Source of the DNA: a virus
DNA: 37,482 bases
Strand: one strand, 5' to 3'
IMG/VR virus record: IMGVR_UViG_3300044611_001728
Location: 1-37,482 of that record
Under the pieces are notes generated by a model that was not told the origin of the DNA, searched no databases, and saw only the letters and a list, made by a program, of their open reading frames with translations. Both the position numbers and the translations under genes were made by a program. Below are positions 1 through 8,328 of the stretch, piece by piece (positions within the stretch are counted from its first letter, which is position 1; each line of letters starts with the position of its first letter).

Positions 1-419
1 ATAAGTCTGTCACTGTCACCCATACCCATAACAATCTTCATTAATTCTTCATCTGATGCACCGACCATGTTTAAAGGTTCGATTTCATCACCCATCATGT
101 CATCATCATCCATCATAGTGATATCATCTGTCATAGACATTTCATCACCAGCGTCGTCAGATGCTGTCATGTCGATAGTCATAGAATCTTCGTCTTCATC
201 TTCTTTCATATCCATCATGTGGATACCTTCTGTGTTGTAAGATTCATCTGCCATCATTTCTTCGTCAGTCCCTTCAAATAGAGACTCTTTTACTAATTCT
301 TCGATTTCTTCCTTCATTGTAGAAGCAAGTATTCCCTTTGCGTTTTCAGAAACTACATTTTCCAAATTCTTCATTTGTAAAAGAGCTTCTTCAACCAATG
401 ATTTTTTTTCTGAATTCAT
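1..419 (-). CDS. Partial Met/Asp-rich head-cluster protein, possible prohead core/scaffold
   Basis: The reading frame is open from an ATG at 419 to the left edge, so the C-terminus is missing. The visible 139 residues begin MNSEKKSLVEEALLQMKNLE, a helical-looking segment. A very acidic, methionine-rich stretch follows (about residues 45-115) with many MxD/DD pairs and no hydrophobic core. It lies directly downstream of the DUF4494-like gene and the gp21-like protease. In T4 the position after the protease gene is held by the gp22 core/scaffold. The composition suits an assembly protein that is degraded during maturation, but I see no sequence match to gp22, so the role is inferred from position. 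A TATTTAT motif lies 32 nt upstream. Confidence 0.6.
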   Translation of the reverse strand, partial: MNSEKKSLVEEALLQMKNLENVVSENAKGILASTMKEEIEELVKESLFEGTDEEMMADESYNTEGIHMMDMKEDEDEDSMTIDMTASDDAGDEMSMTDDITMMDDDDMMGDEIEPLNMVGASDEELMKIVMGMGDSDRL

Positions 420-451
420 TTTTAGCAATAAAAATTTGTTTTATTTTTCAT

Positions 452-458
452 ATAAATA
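452..458 (-). promoter_or_regulatory. Late-type motif TATTTAT
   Basis: TATTTAT on the coding strand, 32 nt before the ATG at 419 of the partial Met/Asp-rich gene. This is the longest spacing in the set. Confidence 0.5.
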
Positions 459-501
459 TATCCATTTGCTAAAAAAGTTAGTTTTGTATGGGCACTAAAA
501 T

Positions 502-526
502 AAAAAAACCCGATTTCTCGGGTTTT
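502..526 (-). terminator. Hairpin terminator after the DUF4494-like gene
   Basis: AAAACCCGA-TTTC-TCGGGTTTT. The minus-strand read ends in a T-run, after the gene at 553-762. Confidence 0.8.
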
Positions 527-552
527 AATTTAACTTTTAAGTTTAAAATTTT

Positions 553-762
553 TTATTCAAAAACTTCATCAATTTTGCTTTCAGCTACTGAAGTGATTCT
601 CCAATCGTGTTGAAATCCTTTGAATTTATCAGTGACTTTAGCTTCGACATCGGTTACGTTATAACCTTTAACAAGTTTTTCTTCTCTGATTTTTTTAATT
701 TTTCCTGAGTTCTCGTCAATTAAGTCGTATTGAACTTTTGCTACAAAATATTTTTCGTCCAT
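553..762 (-). CDS. Small DUF4494-like protein
   Basis: This 69-residue protein starts MDEKYFVAKVQYDLIDE, continues with an EEKLVKGYNVTDVEAKV segment and ends in a short beta-like tail. The order (aromatic beta strand, basic turn, EE-LV, T-EAxA helix, then an ITSVxxSxI strand) resembles the small Bacteroidetes family DUF4494, which has no known function. The match is from memory of the family pattern and is moderate. The start lies 10 nt after the protease stop codon, so it is probably cotranscribed with the protease and may be a host-derived gene captured in the head operon. A hairpin terminator follows at 502-526. Confidence 0.65.
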   Translation of the reverse strand: MDEKYFVAKVQYDLIDENSGKIKKIREEKLVKGYNVTDVEAKVTDKFKGFQHDWRITSVAESKIDEVFE

Positions 763-772
763 AATTTTAATT

Positions 773-1495
773 TTATCTATGTCCCAAATAATCGTTCAAT
801 TTTGCCATTAAGTCAAGTGATTTTCCTAATCCACCATCAATTCTTGGTTCTTGTTTGTCTTTTTTATCTGCGTCAATATTTTCATCATATAATTTTCTGT
901 CATCTTTATTAGAATAAAGATACGCACCAGGTGTAGACGGATTCATAACTAAATCAAAACATATAATTTCAAAATCTTCTTGAACTTCGTTGTGCTCACC
1001 TTTTTTAGCTAAAGAACCAACACCTCTTGAAGATATACCCATAGTAACCCCTTGTCTCATTAGGTTTGCAGCGATATCACCTTTAGTAGAAACAACACCT
1101 CTTTCATGAAAACCTGGTGATGTCAATAATCTTAACTTACCCATTAAAACATTGTCGTCCCACCATACATCATCAATTATGTGCGATACTCTGTCCAAAT
1201 CAATTAATGAAGATTCAGGGTGATTTAATTCTGAAGTTGATAAACCTTTTTGAATTAATGATTTATATTTTTCCGCTTCTCTTTTTAATATTTTTTCAGG
1301 GTAAACTCTTCCGTTTCTATTTGGTACCCCATACTTTTGCAATGTTGCATAAAACACAAAAGGTTTTGAATGGTCGATTTGGGTTTTATTAATTTGTGCA
1401 AAATTCTCGTTTAAAGAATCTTTCCAAGAAATACTACCCGCATCATATTCGATTAATATACCTTTACCAGTTTCGTTTGGTCCTAAAATTTTCAT
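773..1495 (-). CDS. Prohead core protease, T4 gp21-like (peptidase S77 type)
   Basis: This 240-residue serine protease would cleave scaffold and head proteins during prohead maturation. It shows the gp21 signature in order: NGRVYP near residue 61, SELNHPES with the likely catalytic His92, IDLDRVSHII followed by WW and a short beta segment, GVTMGISSRGVGSL with the likely nucleophile Ser155/Ser156, and DFEIICFDLVMNPSTPGA with the conserved PS-PGA loop near 186-191. T4 gp21 is about 212 residues; the excess is a charged C-terminal tail. It sits downstream of the portal and terminase genes as in T4-like phages. A TATTTAT motif lies 15 nt upstream. Family is certain; residue assignment is by comparison with T4 gp21. 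Confidence 0.93.
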   Translation of the reverse strand: MKILGPNETGKGILIEYDAGSISWKDSLNENFAQINKTQIDHSKPFVFYATLQKYGVPNRNGRVYPEKILKREAEKYKSLIQKGLSTSELNHPESSLIDLDRVSHIIDDVWWDDNVLMGKLRLLTSPGFHERGVVSTKGDIAANLMRQGVTMGISSRGVGSLAKKGEHNEVQEDFEIICFDLVMNPSTPGAYLYSNKDDRKLYDENIDADKKDKQEPRIDGGLGKSLDLMAKLNDYLGHR

Positions 1496-1510
1496 AATCC
1501 TTTTTTCATT

Positions 1511-1517
1511 ATAAATA
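1511..1517 (-). promoter_or_regulatory. Late-type motif TATTTAT
   Basis: TATTTAT on the coding strand, 15 nt before the prohead protease start. Confidence 0.6.
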
Positions 1518-1527
1518 TAAGGACTAT

Positions 1528-1974
1528 TTAAACTTTCATTTTTTCTTTTGTTTTGGCATATTGAATTGTGAAAAATTTTGAATCGGATAAAACCTCTTTA
1601 TAAATTTTATTGATTATTTTTGTTAGTTCTTCGGATATTTCATTTGATTTAAATTCGACATCTTGTTTTGTAAAGAAAGTTATTTCTAAATTTAAAAATG
1701 ATGATTTTTTTAATCTTATACCACTTGTCCTTAAATCCATATCAACAATAAAGTGGTCTTTAAATAATTTTTTATTTGCAACTTCTAAAATTTTATGTTT
1801 TATTGTTCTTGTGATAGAACCTACAGTAATACTCCAATTTTCTTTTTCCATTTTTGGGGTTACCCATGTTTGTAATACTAAATAAATTGATTTTAATTCT
1901 GTCGTATCGACACTACCAAAATAACATTTGGCATCTTTAAACAATTCTAATTTGAATGTTTTTCCTTTTTTCAT
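1528..1974 (-). CDS. Hypothetical protein in the head gene cluster
   Basis: I do not recognise this 148-residue protein. It is basic, with alternating beta-like segments (FKLELFKDAKCYFGSV, WSITVGSITRTIKHKI, SFLNLEITFFTKQ) and a helical C-terminal third rich in Lys/Ile. No signal peptide, membrane segment or metal motif is visible. It lies between the bS21 island and the prohead protease on the late strand. A near-match to the late motif (TACTTAT on the coding strand, 1997 to 1991) lies 16 nt before the start, so it probably belongs to the late class. A neck, completion or head-associated role would fit the position but cannot be shown from sequence. Confidence 0.72.
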   Translation of the reverse strand: MKKGKTFKLELFKDAKCYFGSVDTTELKSIYLVLQTWVTPKMEKENWSITVGSITRTIKHKILEVANKKLFKDHFIVDMDLRTSGIRLKKSSFLNLEITFFTKQDVEFKSNEISEELTKIINKIYKEVLSDSKFFTIQYAKTKEKMKV

Positions 1975-1990
1975 TTTTAAATGAGTTCAT

Positions 1991-1997
1991 ATAAGTA
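1991..1997 (-). promoter_or_regulatory. Variant late-type motif TACTTAT
   Basis: TACTTAT (one mismatch) on the coding strand, 16 nt before the start of the 148-residue gene. Confidence 0.4.
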
Positions 1998-2058
1998 AGT
2001 TTATTTTTACAAAATATAAGAAAAAAAAAGATATTAACAAAATTGAAAAAAGTTTTTA

Positions 2059-2065
2059 TATTTAT
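2059..2065 (+). promoter_or_regulatory. Late-type motif TATTTAT before rpsU
   Basis: TATTTAT lies on the plus strand 19 nt before the bS21 start. The orientation switches with the gene, which supports a strand-specific promoter element rather than mere AT-richness. Confidence 0.6.
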
Positions 2066-2084
2066 TATCATATAACAAAAAAAT

Positions 2085-2279
2085 ATGATTGTAATAAAAA
2101 TAGAAAAAGGTGAAAGTTTGGACAGAGCATTAAAAAGGTACAAATATAAAGTTATTTCAACTAAACAAATTGAAGAGTTGAGAAAAAGACAAGAGTACGT
2201 AAAAAATACGGTTATAAAAAGGGAAAAAATGAAAAAAGCCAAGTACAAACAATCTTTGATGAATAAGTTTGAAAACTGA
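2085..2279 (+). CDS. rpsU: Phage-encoded ribosomal protein bS21
   Basis: This 64-residue basic protein matches small-subunit protein bS21 over its whole length: an N-terminal MIVIKIEKGESLDRALKRYK, a central RQEYVKNTVIKREKMKKAKY helix and a short C-terminal tail. Bacteroidetes bS21 has the same length and layout (ENIDRALKRYK, then KPSVVKRAQIQKAAY). bS21 binds the 30S platform next to the 16S 3' end, where mRNA is loaded. In Bacteroidetes it helps sequester the anti-Shine-Dalgarno, so swapping it could change which mRNAs are initiated. The gene stands alone on the plus strand inside the minus-strand head cluster. It has no Shine-Dalgarno and has TATTTAT 19 nt upstream, suggesting late expression. 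Family is confident; incorporation into ribosomes is inferred. Confidence 0.93.
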   Translation: MIVIKIEKGESLDRALKRYKYKVISTKQIEELRKRQEYVKNTVIKREKMKKAKYKQSLMNKFEN

Positions 2280-2281
2280 AA

Positions 2282-2288
2282 TATTTAT
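2282..2288 (+). promoter_or_regulatory. Late-type motif TATTTAT before the two-helix gene
   Basis: TATTTAT on the plus strand, 21 nt before the start of the holin-like gene. Confidence 0.6.
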
Positions 2289-2309
2289 TGTTAACTAAAT
2301 AACAATAAA

Positions 2310-2558
2310 ATGAAATCAATTAAAAATTTTATTAAATCACTTTTGGGTGATGGTTCTGATGTATCATCTAAAAGATTTTCAGGTATTGTTACATTACTAA
2401 ACTTAATTGTTTTAGCTTATGTTGCAACACAAAAGACTGGTGTTTGTCCTGAGTACATGTACGACACACTTTCATTATTGTGTGGTGGTTTTTTAGGACT
2501 CACAACTATTGAGGCTATTTTTGGTAAGAAAAAGAATCCTGAAACAAAATCAGAGTAA
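2310..2558 (+). CDS. Small two-helix membrane protein, holin-like
   Basis: This 82-residue protein has an amphipathic or basic N-terminus (about 1-22) and a first hydrophobic segment at about 24-41 (FSGIVTLLNLIVLAYVA). A short Cys-containing loop and a second hydrophobic segment at about 53-71 (LSLLCGGFLGLTTIEAIF) follow, then a charged KKKNPETKSE tail. Two helices, small size and a charged tail resemble class II holins, but many small phage membrane proteins look alike. It follows the bS21 gene with its own TATTTAT motif 21 nt before the start, and ends at a strong bidirectional hairpin. A late lysis or envelope role is plausible. No endolysin is visible nearby to support it. Confidence 0.72.
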   Translation: MKSIKNFIKSLLGDGSDVSSKRFSGIVTLLNLIVLAYVATQKTGVCPEYMYDTLSLLCGGFLGLTTIEAIFGKKKNPETKSE

Positions 2559-2561
2559 ATG

Positions 2562-2589
2562 AAAAACCCATCGATTTCGATGGGTTTTT
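2562..2589. terminator. Bidirectional terminator between convergent genes
   Basis: AAACCCATCGA/TCGATGGGTTT with a 2-nt loop centre and A/T flanks, serving the two-helix gene (+) and the 242-residue gene (-). Confidence 0.85.
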
Positions 2590-2592
2590 ATT

Positions 2593-3321
2593 TTAAAGTC
2601 CTTCTGAAAGTTTTTTAAGTTTATAATAAGAAATTGTATCTACAAATGTATTTTCTACTCTTTCTTTCGTTTCTTTAATTTTAGTTTTTGTTTCTTCATC
2701 TGAAGGTTCAACTGAATCTAATTTTGTAATAACTTCAGTCTTTAATCTTTCAATACCTTCATTAAGTTCTTCTGTGCTCATTTTTAATAATGACCTTAAC
2801 TCAAACAATTCAGACTCAGATAATGTTGAAAATTTTTTTGAGAATGTATCAGCAGCGATTCCAAGCATATTTTCAAGAGGAATATTAATTGTTTCTGTTA
2901 TTGGTTTTTTATCAATTTTTGTTTCAGTTAATTTCTTGTGTAATTCTTTTTTTGATTCAACAAGATTAACAAAATCTTCTGAAGTTTTAGCAAAAACTAA
3001 ATCATCTAAAAGTTTGTAGTTGTTTTCAACTTTTTCATTTAAAGTTTCAACCCAATATTCAAATTCTTCAAATTGTTTTTTATTTTCTTTAATTGTGTTT
3101 TTGATGTCTTCAATAGACAATGATAAGAATTCTTTAGCAACATCTTCTTTCAAATTGTTCATTTTCATAATTGAACTGTAGTTCAGATATACTTTACCAA
3201 CTTCTTTGTTGTCTTCCATAAATTCTTTGAACTCTTTTAAAACCCTTTTGAATTCAGGTTTTTTATATACACTAACAAAGTGGTTTTCTACTATACTTTT
3301 TAATACTCCAAAATTTCTCAT
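2593..3321 (-). CDS. Hypothetical helical protein next to portal
   Basis: This 242-residue protein is strongly charged and predicted almost wholly helical, with long Lys/Glu runs between about 60 and 130 and again between about 165 and 225. There is no hydrophobic segment, Cys pair or catalytic motif. The start lies 13 nt after the portal stop codon, with a TATTTAT motif only 4 nt before the ATG. In T4 the portal gene is followed by small core proteins (gp67, gp68) and the protease; this gene holds that slot, so a prohead core or head-assembly role is a reasonable guess. It ends at a bidirectional hairpin at 2562-2589. I do not recognise the sequence itself. Confidence 0.75.
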   Translation of the reverse strand: MRNFGVLKSIVENHFVSVYKKPEFKRVLKEFKEFMEDNKEVGKVYLNYSSIMKMNNLKEDVAKEFLSLSIEDIKNTIKENKKQFEEFEYWVETLNEKVENNYKLLDDLVFAKTSEDFVNLVESKKELHKKLTETKIDKKPITETINIPLENMLGIAADTFSKKFSTLSESELFELRSLLKMSTEELNEGIERLKTEVITKLDSVEPSDEETKTKIKETKERVENTFVDTISYYKLKKLSEGL

Positions 3322-3325
3322 ATCA

Positions 3326-3332
3326 ATAAATA
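3326..3332 (-). promoter_or_regulatory. Late-type motif TATTTAT
   Basis: TATTTAT on the coding strand, 4 nt before the ATG of the 242-residue head-cluster gene. Confidence 0.6.
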
Positions 3333-3334
3333 TC

Positions 3335-5146
3335 TTATTTATTTAATAGTTCGTCCAATTTATTTTCTATTTCTAATAAAGATTTTCTTCCTTTCGACAA
3401 ATCTATCTCATCAATTCCACTCAACATGTCGTTTTCTAATATTAAATTCATATCTCTATCTACGATAGATTCGGGAGCCAATTCACCACCTGGAGGTGGT
3501 GGTCCGCCCAATTCTTCGCCACCCATAGGAGGAGCACCTAAATCACCACCCATAGGAGGTTCGCCACCTTCCGCTCCACCTTCAGGTGCGGTTCCTGCTG
3601 GCTCATCAGGTTTTTTACCATAAAGTTTATCAATGTTATCAAATATACCTGTGTGAATGATAACTTCAGGGGTTTTTGTAAGCTCAGCACCAACCGCTTT
3701 TTCAATTCTCTGTTGTTGTAAATCAAGTTTAATTTCTTCATCAGAAAATCCAAGAATATGTTTTTTAGCCCAAGTAACAGATACTGGTGAAATACCCTCA
3801 ATACCCGTAACTGCATCTTTATACAACAACATTTTTTCTTTCCAAGTATCAATTTTTAATAAATCCGCTTGTGTAGAAGGATTTGTAAGACCTAATGTAA
3901 AGTTTGTTAATTCATCTTCAAATCCTAAAACAAATAAGTGAATGATTGCAATCTTGTTTAATTCTTGAATCATTGATTTTTGAATTCTGTTAATTGTACG
4001 AGCAAATCTAATATCTTGTAATGCCAAGTTTTTACCATCACCAACAACTTCTTCAAAACCTAAGAATGCTTTAGGTACACGAAGTGCCGTAACTAATTTT
4101 TTCTGAATATATTCAATATCAGCAATTTCAGAAAGGTTCTGAGCGCCTGCTAAGGTTTCAATTGGATTTGCTTGTGCTGGGTCACGAACAGGAATAAAGA
4201 AATCTTGGTCAACAGCCATTTGGTTCATACGTAAATCAACATTACCCGTTTTTGGGTCAACAACTTGGTCACGTTTGAACTTGTTGGCAATTCTTTGGAT
4301 ATATGGTTCAACATCCTTGTCGTCCATATTTCCAACAAATATTTTAAACACCCTTCTTTCGGGTGCTCTTGATGTTCTATAAATCAACATTGCGTCTTCA
4401 GAAAGTAAAAGTTGTTTCCAAACTCTTCTCGCTTTTTCTAACATAGAAGTACCATAAGGAAGTTTTCGGTCATCACCTAATAATCTAAAGTGTGCCACTT
4501 CCCAAGTATTAAATTCCATATCTTTTACTTTCCAAACAAATTTCAACGCTTTAGCCTCATCAGATGTGTTATGTGCTGGTTTAACTTTCATACCCCTCTC
4601 TAATCTTTCGATTTCGATATTTGGTAATTGTTGACATCCAACAATACCTTTTTCAGGGTCTAATTTTAGGTAAACAAAGTTATCGCCATACTTACATGTG
4701 TTTCTTGTCCACATTGGTAAGTTTGTGTTAATATCTAATCTGTTATTAAACAAGTCGGCCAATACACCTTTAATACGAGATGATTCAGAATAAATCTGTA
4801 AAATAAAGCCGTCTTCATTTGTTGTTGTAGATTCCTCAGCGTATATGTCTAAAGCGGTAGAAATCTCAGGTGTATATTCCATTGATTCATAATCATAATA
4901 TGAAGCCAATCTTGTTGGTTCATAATAGATTGCTTGAGTATAAAGATTGTTTTCAATCTTAGCCCATTGTTGTCCTAAATAATAACTTTGCTGTGCTTGA
5001 AGTTTTTGTTTTTCAAACTCTTCCTTATTATCAGTTTTAAGAAGTTCTTTTTTGTCGAATTTGTATACTGGTGGTTGTTGGCTCAGTGTTGAGTCAGGAC
5101 CAAAGACTCTTGTAAGTCGTTGCCATACGGTTAAATTATCTGCCAT
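3335..5146 (-). CDS. Portal vertex protein, T4 gp20-like
   Basis: This 603-residue protein would form the dodecameric portal through which DNA enters and leaves the head. Gp20-like features include the segment YTPEISTALDIYAEEST (about 90-107), the wing region ending MWTRNTCKYGDNFVYLKLD, the DDKDVEPYIQRIANKFKR helix, and the stem/crown part around AFLGFEEVVGDGKNLALQDIRFARTINRIQ split by short turns. T4 gp20 is 524 residues; the extra length is a Gly/Pro/Glu-rich low-complexity stretch at about 510-565 and a short acidic tail. It lies 40 nt after TerL, as expected for terminase-portal coupling. No TATTTAT motif precedes it, so it is probably read through from the terminase gene. Confidence 0.93.
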   Translation of the reverse strand: MADNLTVWQRLTRVFGPDSTLSQQPPVYKFDKKELLKTDNKEEFEKQKLQAQQSYYLGQQWAKIENNLYTQAIYYEPTRLASYYDYESMEYTPEISTALDIYAEESTTTNEDGFILQIYSESSRIKGVLADLFNNRLDINTNLPMWTRNTCKYGDNFVYLKLDPEKGIVGCQQLPNIEIERLERGMKVKPAHNTSDEAKALKFVWKVKDMEFNTWEVAHFRLLGDDRKLPYGTSMLEKARRVWKQLLLSEDAMLIYRTSRAPERRVFKIFVGNMDDKDVEPYIQRIANKFKRDQVVDPKTGNVDLRMNQMAVDQDFFIPVRDPAQANPIETLAGAQNLSEIADIEYIQKKLVTALRVPKAFLGFEEVVGDGKNLALQDIRFARTINRIQKSMIQELNKIAIIHLFVLGFEDELTNFTLGLTNPSTQADLLKIDTWKEKMLLYKDAVTGIEGISPVSVTWAKKHILGFSDEEIKLDLQQQRIEKAVGAELTKTPEVIIHTGIFDNIDKLYGKKPDEPAGTAPEGGAEGGEPPMGGDLGAPPMGGEELGGPPPPGGELAPESIVDRDMNLILENDMLSGIDEIDLSKGRKSLLEIENKLDELLNK

Positions 5147-5186
5147 TATCTATTAATTATAATTCATTTGGTTTATGAATAAAGAT

Positions 5187-6962
5187 TTATCTTCTTCCTC
5201 CACCGAATAACCATAAATACTTTTCATAATCACTTTTTGTCGGATTACTTCCAAATCTATCACCATAAGATGAAGGGGACATCACAGGTAATCCAGGATT
5301 AAAATCGGTTACTTCTTTATGGTCATTACTTGTTTGAACACTCCACGAGTTTAATATTGCTTTTGTTTGTTCTGTAACTTTTTCTAATTGATTATATGCA
5401 TTTTGTCCTACATATAGTGCCATAGATATTGACATAATTAAATCGTCATGATGACCTTTCATATGGTCAGGTCTACCATTTATATAAACAAATGTATTCA
5501 TTTCACCCAACAACCTTGGTGAATATACTTTAAATCCATGTCTTAACGCCTCCTCAAAAGCCGAAATAATCTGAACACGTTTGGCGTTAAAATTAATTCC
5601 TGGAATTTTTTCCATTGCTTTAGGATTATAATCCCATACATTAGCATAATTAACACCATCAACATAAAGATTTTTATATCCCATTTCTTGTAGTTTTCTT
5701 GATGTTGATACACCCATACCACCTGTAATATCTACAACCACTAATGTGTCATAATACACCGCCCATTTATATGCAATTTCAGCCGCAACATCAGGTGGAA
5801 TTTTACCAAGATATTCAGCAACTTGTTCTCTATCATCAAAATCAATAATTTGAAATGATGTATAATCTTCAGAATCCCCTCTTGAAACGTCAATACCCAT
5901 AATGTATCTATGACCAACTTGTGGTTCTTTCCAAATCCAAAGTTGGTTTTGAACCATTTTACTTTCAGGTTGACAAACCATTTCGGTTCTTATCCTTTCG
6001 ATTATTTTACTATCAATAACATTATCACCTGAACCCAAAAAGTTACATTCCAATTCCTGTGATATTTTTCTTCTATCAAATTTTAATTTTTTGGCCATTT
6101 TTTCAAACCAATCTGAATGTGGTTTGTATCCATTGTCCATTAATTTTTTAAATTCTTCATAGTTTCTTTCATTATGTGGAACACCTTCATAAGAAATTGT
6201 TTCTAAATCTTTGTATTCATCTCTATTAAGATAATAATGAATAATATCGTTAACCTTAATAAATTGCAGGTCTTTTGTATATCTTGGGTCTCTCCACCAA
6301 AACATTTCAGTTATTTTAAAGTTATTCATTCCCTTAATTGATTGGTCATAGATTGGATAATAAATTGAATCATAACCATTGGGGGTTGAAATAACTATAA
6401 CTTTACCTCCTGTTGAAAGGGATGCCATACAAGCAGCCCAAAAGTCGTCACCCGCTTCAATATATGCGGCTTCGTCAAATATTAATACGGTAGGGGTATA
6501 ACCACGAAGTGCGTCATTGGATGTTGCAACAGCCTTTACTTCACAACCGTTTGTTAATTTCCAATGACGAGCAGCGTTTTTTTCACTTGAGAAGTCAATT
6601 CCCATCCAATTTGGCCACTGTTCAGTAAATTGTTTAATCTTGTTTGCAAATTCGACAGATGTGTCCAATTTGTTGGCAATAATAAGAATCTTTTCAGGTT
6701 TTTCTTTTTTTGCAAATACCAATTTTTTTGATGTCCAAGCTGCCGTTACGGTAGAAACGCCCGCTTGACGATATTTTAATGCGATGTTTTCTTCATATTC
6801 ATCGTAGTCATTAACAAGTTGTATTTGGTCGGAAAATAAATCTAAAGGTACAAAACGTTGTACTGTGTTGTCATATGTTTGAAGATATGTTCTTAATGCG
6901 TAAGGTGTACTCTTAACACATTTTGCATATTCAATAAGTGCTTGTTCTCTTGTTAAACTCAT
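5187..6962 (-). CDS. terL: Terminase large subunit, T4 gp17-like
   Basis: This 591-residue DNA-packaging motor combines an N-terminal ATPase and a C-terminal nuclease. The ATPase has a deviant Walker A, K63-YRQAGVST, with the lysine at the start of the loop rather than before the Ser/Thr. Walker B is VLIFDEAAYI (about 159-168) and the coupling motif is ISTPNG (191-196). The RNase H-like nuclease shows acidic residues at GID358VSRG, VVVD411ITGG and HHDD507LIMS, matching the gp17 pattern. The length is close to the 610 residues of T4 gp17. A TATTTAT motif sits 5 nt before the ATG, implying its own late promoter. The small subunit is not visible in this window. Confidence 0.96.
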   Translation of the reverse strand: MSLTREQALIEYAKCVKSTPYALRTYLQTYDNTVQRFVPLDLFSDQIQLVNDYDEYEENIALKYRQAGVSTVTAAWTSKKLVFAKKEKPEKILIIANKLDTSVEFANKIKQFTEQWPNWMGIDFSSEKNAARHWKLTNGCEVKAVATSNDALRGYTPTVLIFDEAAYIEAGDDFWAACMASLSTGGKVIVISTPNGYDSIYYPIYDQSIKGMNNFKITEMFWWRDPRYTKDLQFIKVNDIIHYYLNRDEYKDLETISYEGVPHNERNYEEFKKLMDNGYKPHSDWFEKMAKKLKFDRRKISQELECNFLGSGDNVIDSKIIERIRTEMVCQPESKMVQNQLWIWKEPQVGHRYIMGIDVSRGDSEDYTSFQIIDFDDREQVAEYLGKIPPDVAAEIAYKWAVYYDTLVVVDITGGMGVSTSRKLQEMGYKNLYVDGVNYANVWDYNPKAMEKIPGINFNAKRVQIISAFEEALRHGFKVYSPRLLGEMNTFVYINGRPDHMKGHHDDLIMSISMALYVGQNAYNQLEKVTEQTKAILNSWSVQTSNDHKEVTDFNPGLPVMSPSSYGDRFGSNPTKSDYEKYLWLFGGGRR

Positions 6963-6967
6963 TAAAT

Positions 6968-6974
6968 ATAAATA
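6968..6974 (-). promoter_or_regulatory. Late-type motif TATTTAT before terL
   Basis: TATTTAT on the coding strand, 5 nt before the TerL ATG. Transcription from it would give a leaderless or nearly leaderless mRNA. Confidence 0.62.
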
Positions 6975-6981
6975 TCCCGAA

Positions 6982-8328
6982 TTATCCCTTCGGTTTATCT
7001 ATACCAAAATCATCTAAAAATGATAGGTCAACATTATCGTCATCATCGTCATCATCTGATGATGGGAGTGTTGGCATATCATCATCCTCATCATCTTCAT
7101 ACGATTCAAAACCACCTAATATTTCTTCAAGGTCCATCCTATTTAAATCTTCAATTACTGTATCTGCAATTTCTTCCATTTCAGTATATGCTGATGGGTC
7201 ACCACTATTAACTCTTTGTGCTAATGAAATAAATCTTCTTTTTGGAATTTTAATCATTTCTCTAAAGATAAGTCCTTGAACCGTTTTCATTCCTTCTTCA
7301 TCTTCAAATACTTTTGCAGGTAAAGCGTCTCTCAGTTTTTCCCAAAGATATGCACCGATAATAATATCAAAAATTTCATTAACTGCAGTATCTGCAACAC
7401 CTCTAACCATTTGAGCTTGTACTGGGTCTTCAGGTAGTGAAGGTGCTAAAATAATATCTTTATAACCTTTTAATAGCTCGTGAACTAATATTGGGAATAT
7501 TACACCTCTAGCTCTTACTATTAAATTACCTGTTAATTCACCTGTTTCATCATCTTCTTCAAAAACAACTTCTTCATCACCACCAAAACCTTGACCTGAT
7601 GCCGAAATTTGTTCTAATGTTTCGGGTGGAAACATCCAATACAAATAATCATTCATAGACATTAAAGCACCATATTTGTCAGTAATACCTGGTTCCATTT
7701 GTTCAAGTCTTTCTCTAACTAACTCAAACATAAAATGTCCTTTTTTGGCAAATCCCTGTGAAATTGCATTAAAAAACCTACGTCTTGCAACCATATAGTC
7801 AAAGTTTTCAAACGCATCCATAAACTCATTTACATCCTCACCATGTGAAGCAAACGCTTGTTCAATATCTTCAGATGAAAACTCTTCAGATGTTTTCTGA
7901 AGATTTGGATTTACAGGACCACCTATTGGCATGAACTTCGCATCAAACTTGATATAACCTCTATATTTTGGGTCTAACAATTCATTTTCAGCCAATTCTA
8001 CTGCCATGTTTTCAAGTTCTCTTTCTCTTGAAGTTTCAAATCTTTTGATGTCGCCCAAAGTTCTCATCATAGTCATTTGAAGACCCATCATGTCTCTTGG
8101 TGCGTTTACACCCAAATACCTTTGTAATTTACCAACAACATCGGCAAATCTTTTAGTTGCTGCTTTTTCTTCAAAAGACTGTCTTTCACCTTCTTTCTTT
8201 TTAGGTAAGAATGGACTATCAGAATATGGAGTTTCTCCACGTTCAATTTTTGATTTTAACTGAGGGTTCATTCTAAAACCTTCAGGTTCATCTATAGGAG
8301 CTTCAAATATACGATTTCTATTTTTCAT
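6982..8328 (-). CDS. Structural-class protein with acidic tail
   Basis: I do not recognise this 448-residue protein. It begins MKNRNRIFEAPIDEPEGFRM, where RIFE-A resembles a gp21-type cleavage site. A charged helical middle follows, containing DAKFMPIGGPVNPN at about 130-143, then a mixed region with GVIFPILVHELLKGYKDI at about 275-292. The last 50 residues are dominated by Asp/Glu (DDEDDDMPTLPSSDDDDDDD). The start overlaps the stop of the upstream gene in TAATG, so translation is coupled, and TerL follows 19 nt later. Position between virion proteins and TerL suggests a head, neck or packaging-associated role. Confidence 0.78.
   Translation of the reverse strand: MKNRNRIFEAPIDEPEGFRMNPQLKSKIERGETPYSDSPFLPKKKEGERQSFEEKAATKRFADVVGKLQRYLGVNAPRDMMGLQMTMMRTLGDIKRFETSRERELENMAVELAENELLDPKYRGYIKFDAKFMPIGGPVNPNLQKTSEEFSSEDIEQAFASHGEDVNEFMDAFENFDYMVARRRFFNAISQGFAKKGHFMFELVRERLEQMEPGITDKYGALMSMNDYLYWMFPPETLEQISASGQGFGGDEEVVFEEDDETGELTGNLIVRARGVIFPILVHELLKGYKDIILAPSLPEDPVQAQMVRGVADTAVNEIFDIIIGAYLWEKLRDALPAKVFEDEEGMKTVQGLIFREMIKIPKRRFISLAQRVNSGDPSAYTEMEEIADTVIEDLNRMDLEEILGGFESYEDDEDDDMPTLPSSDDDDDDDNVDLSFLDDFGIDKPKG

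Noticed and set aside
6750-6775. Broken Walker A in TerL (no Lys before Ser/Thr)
   Set aside because: Many terminases use a deviant loop with the Lys or Arg at the start; Walker B and the nuclease residues are intact.
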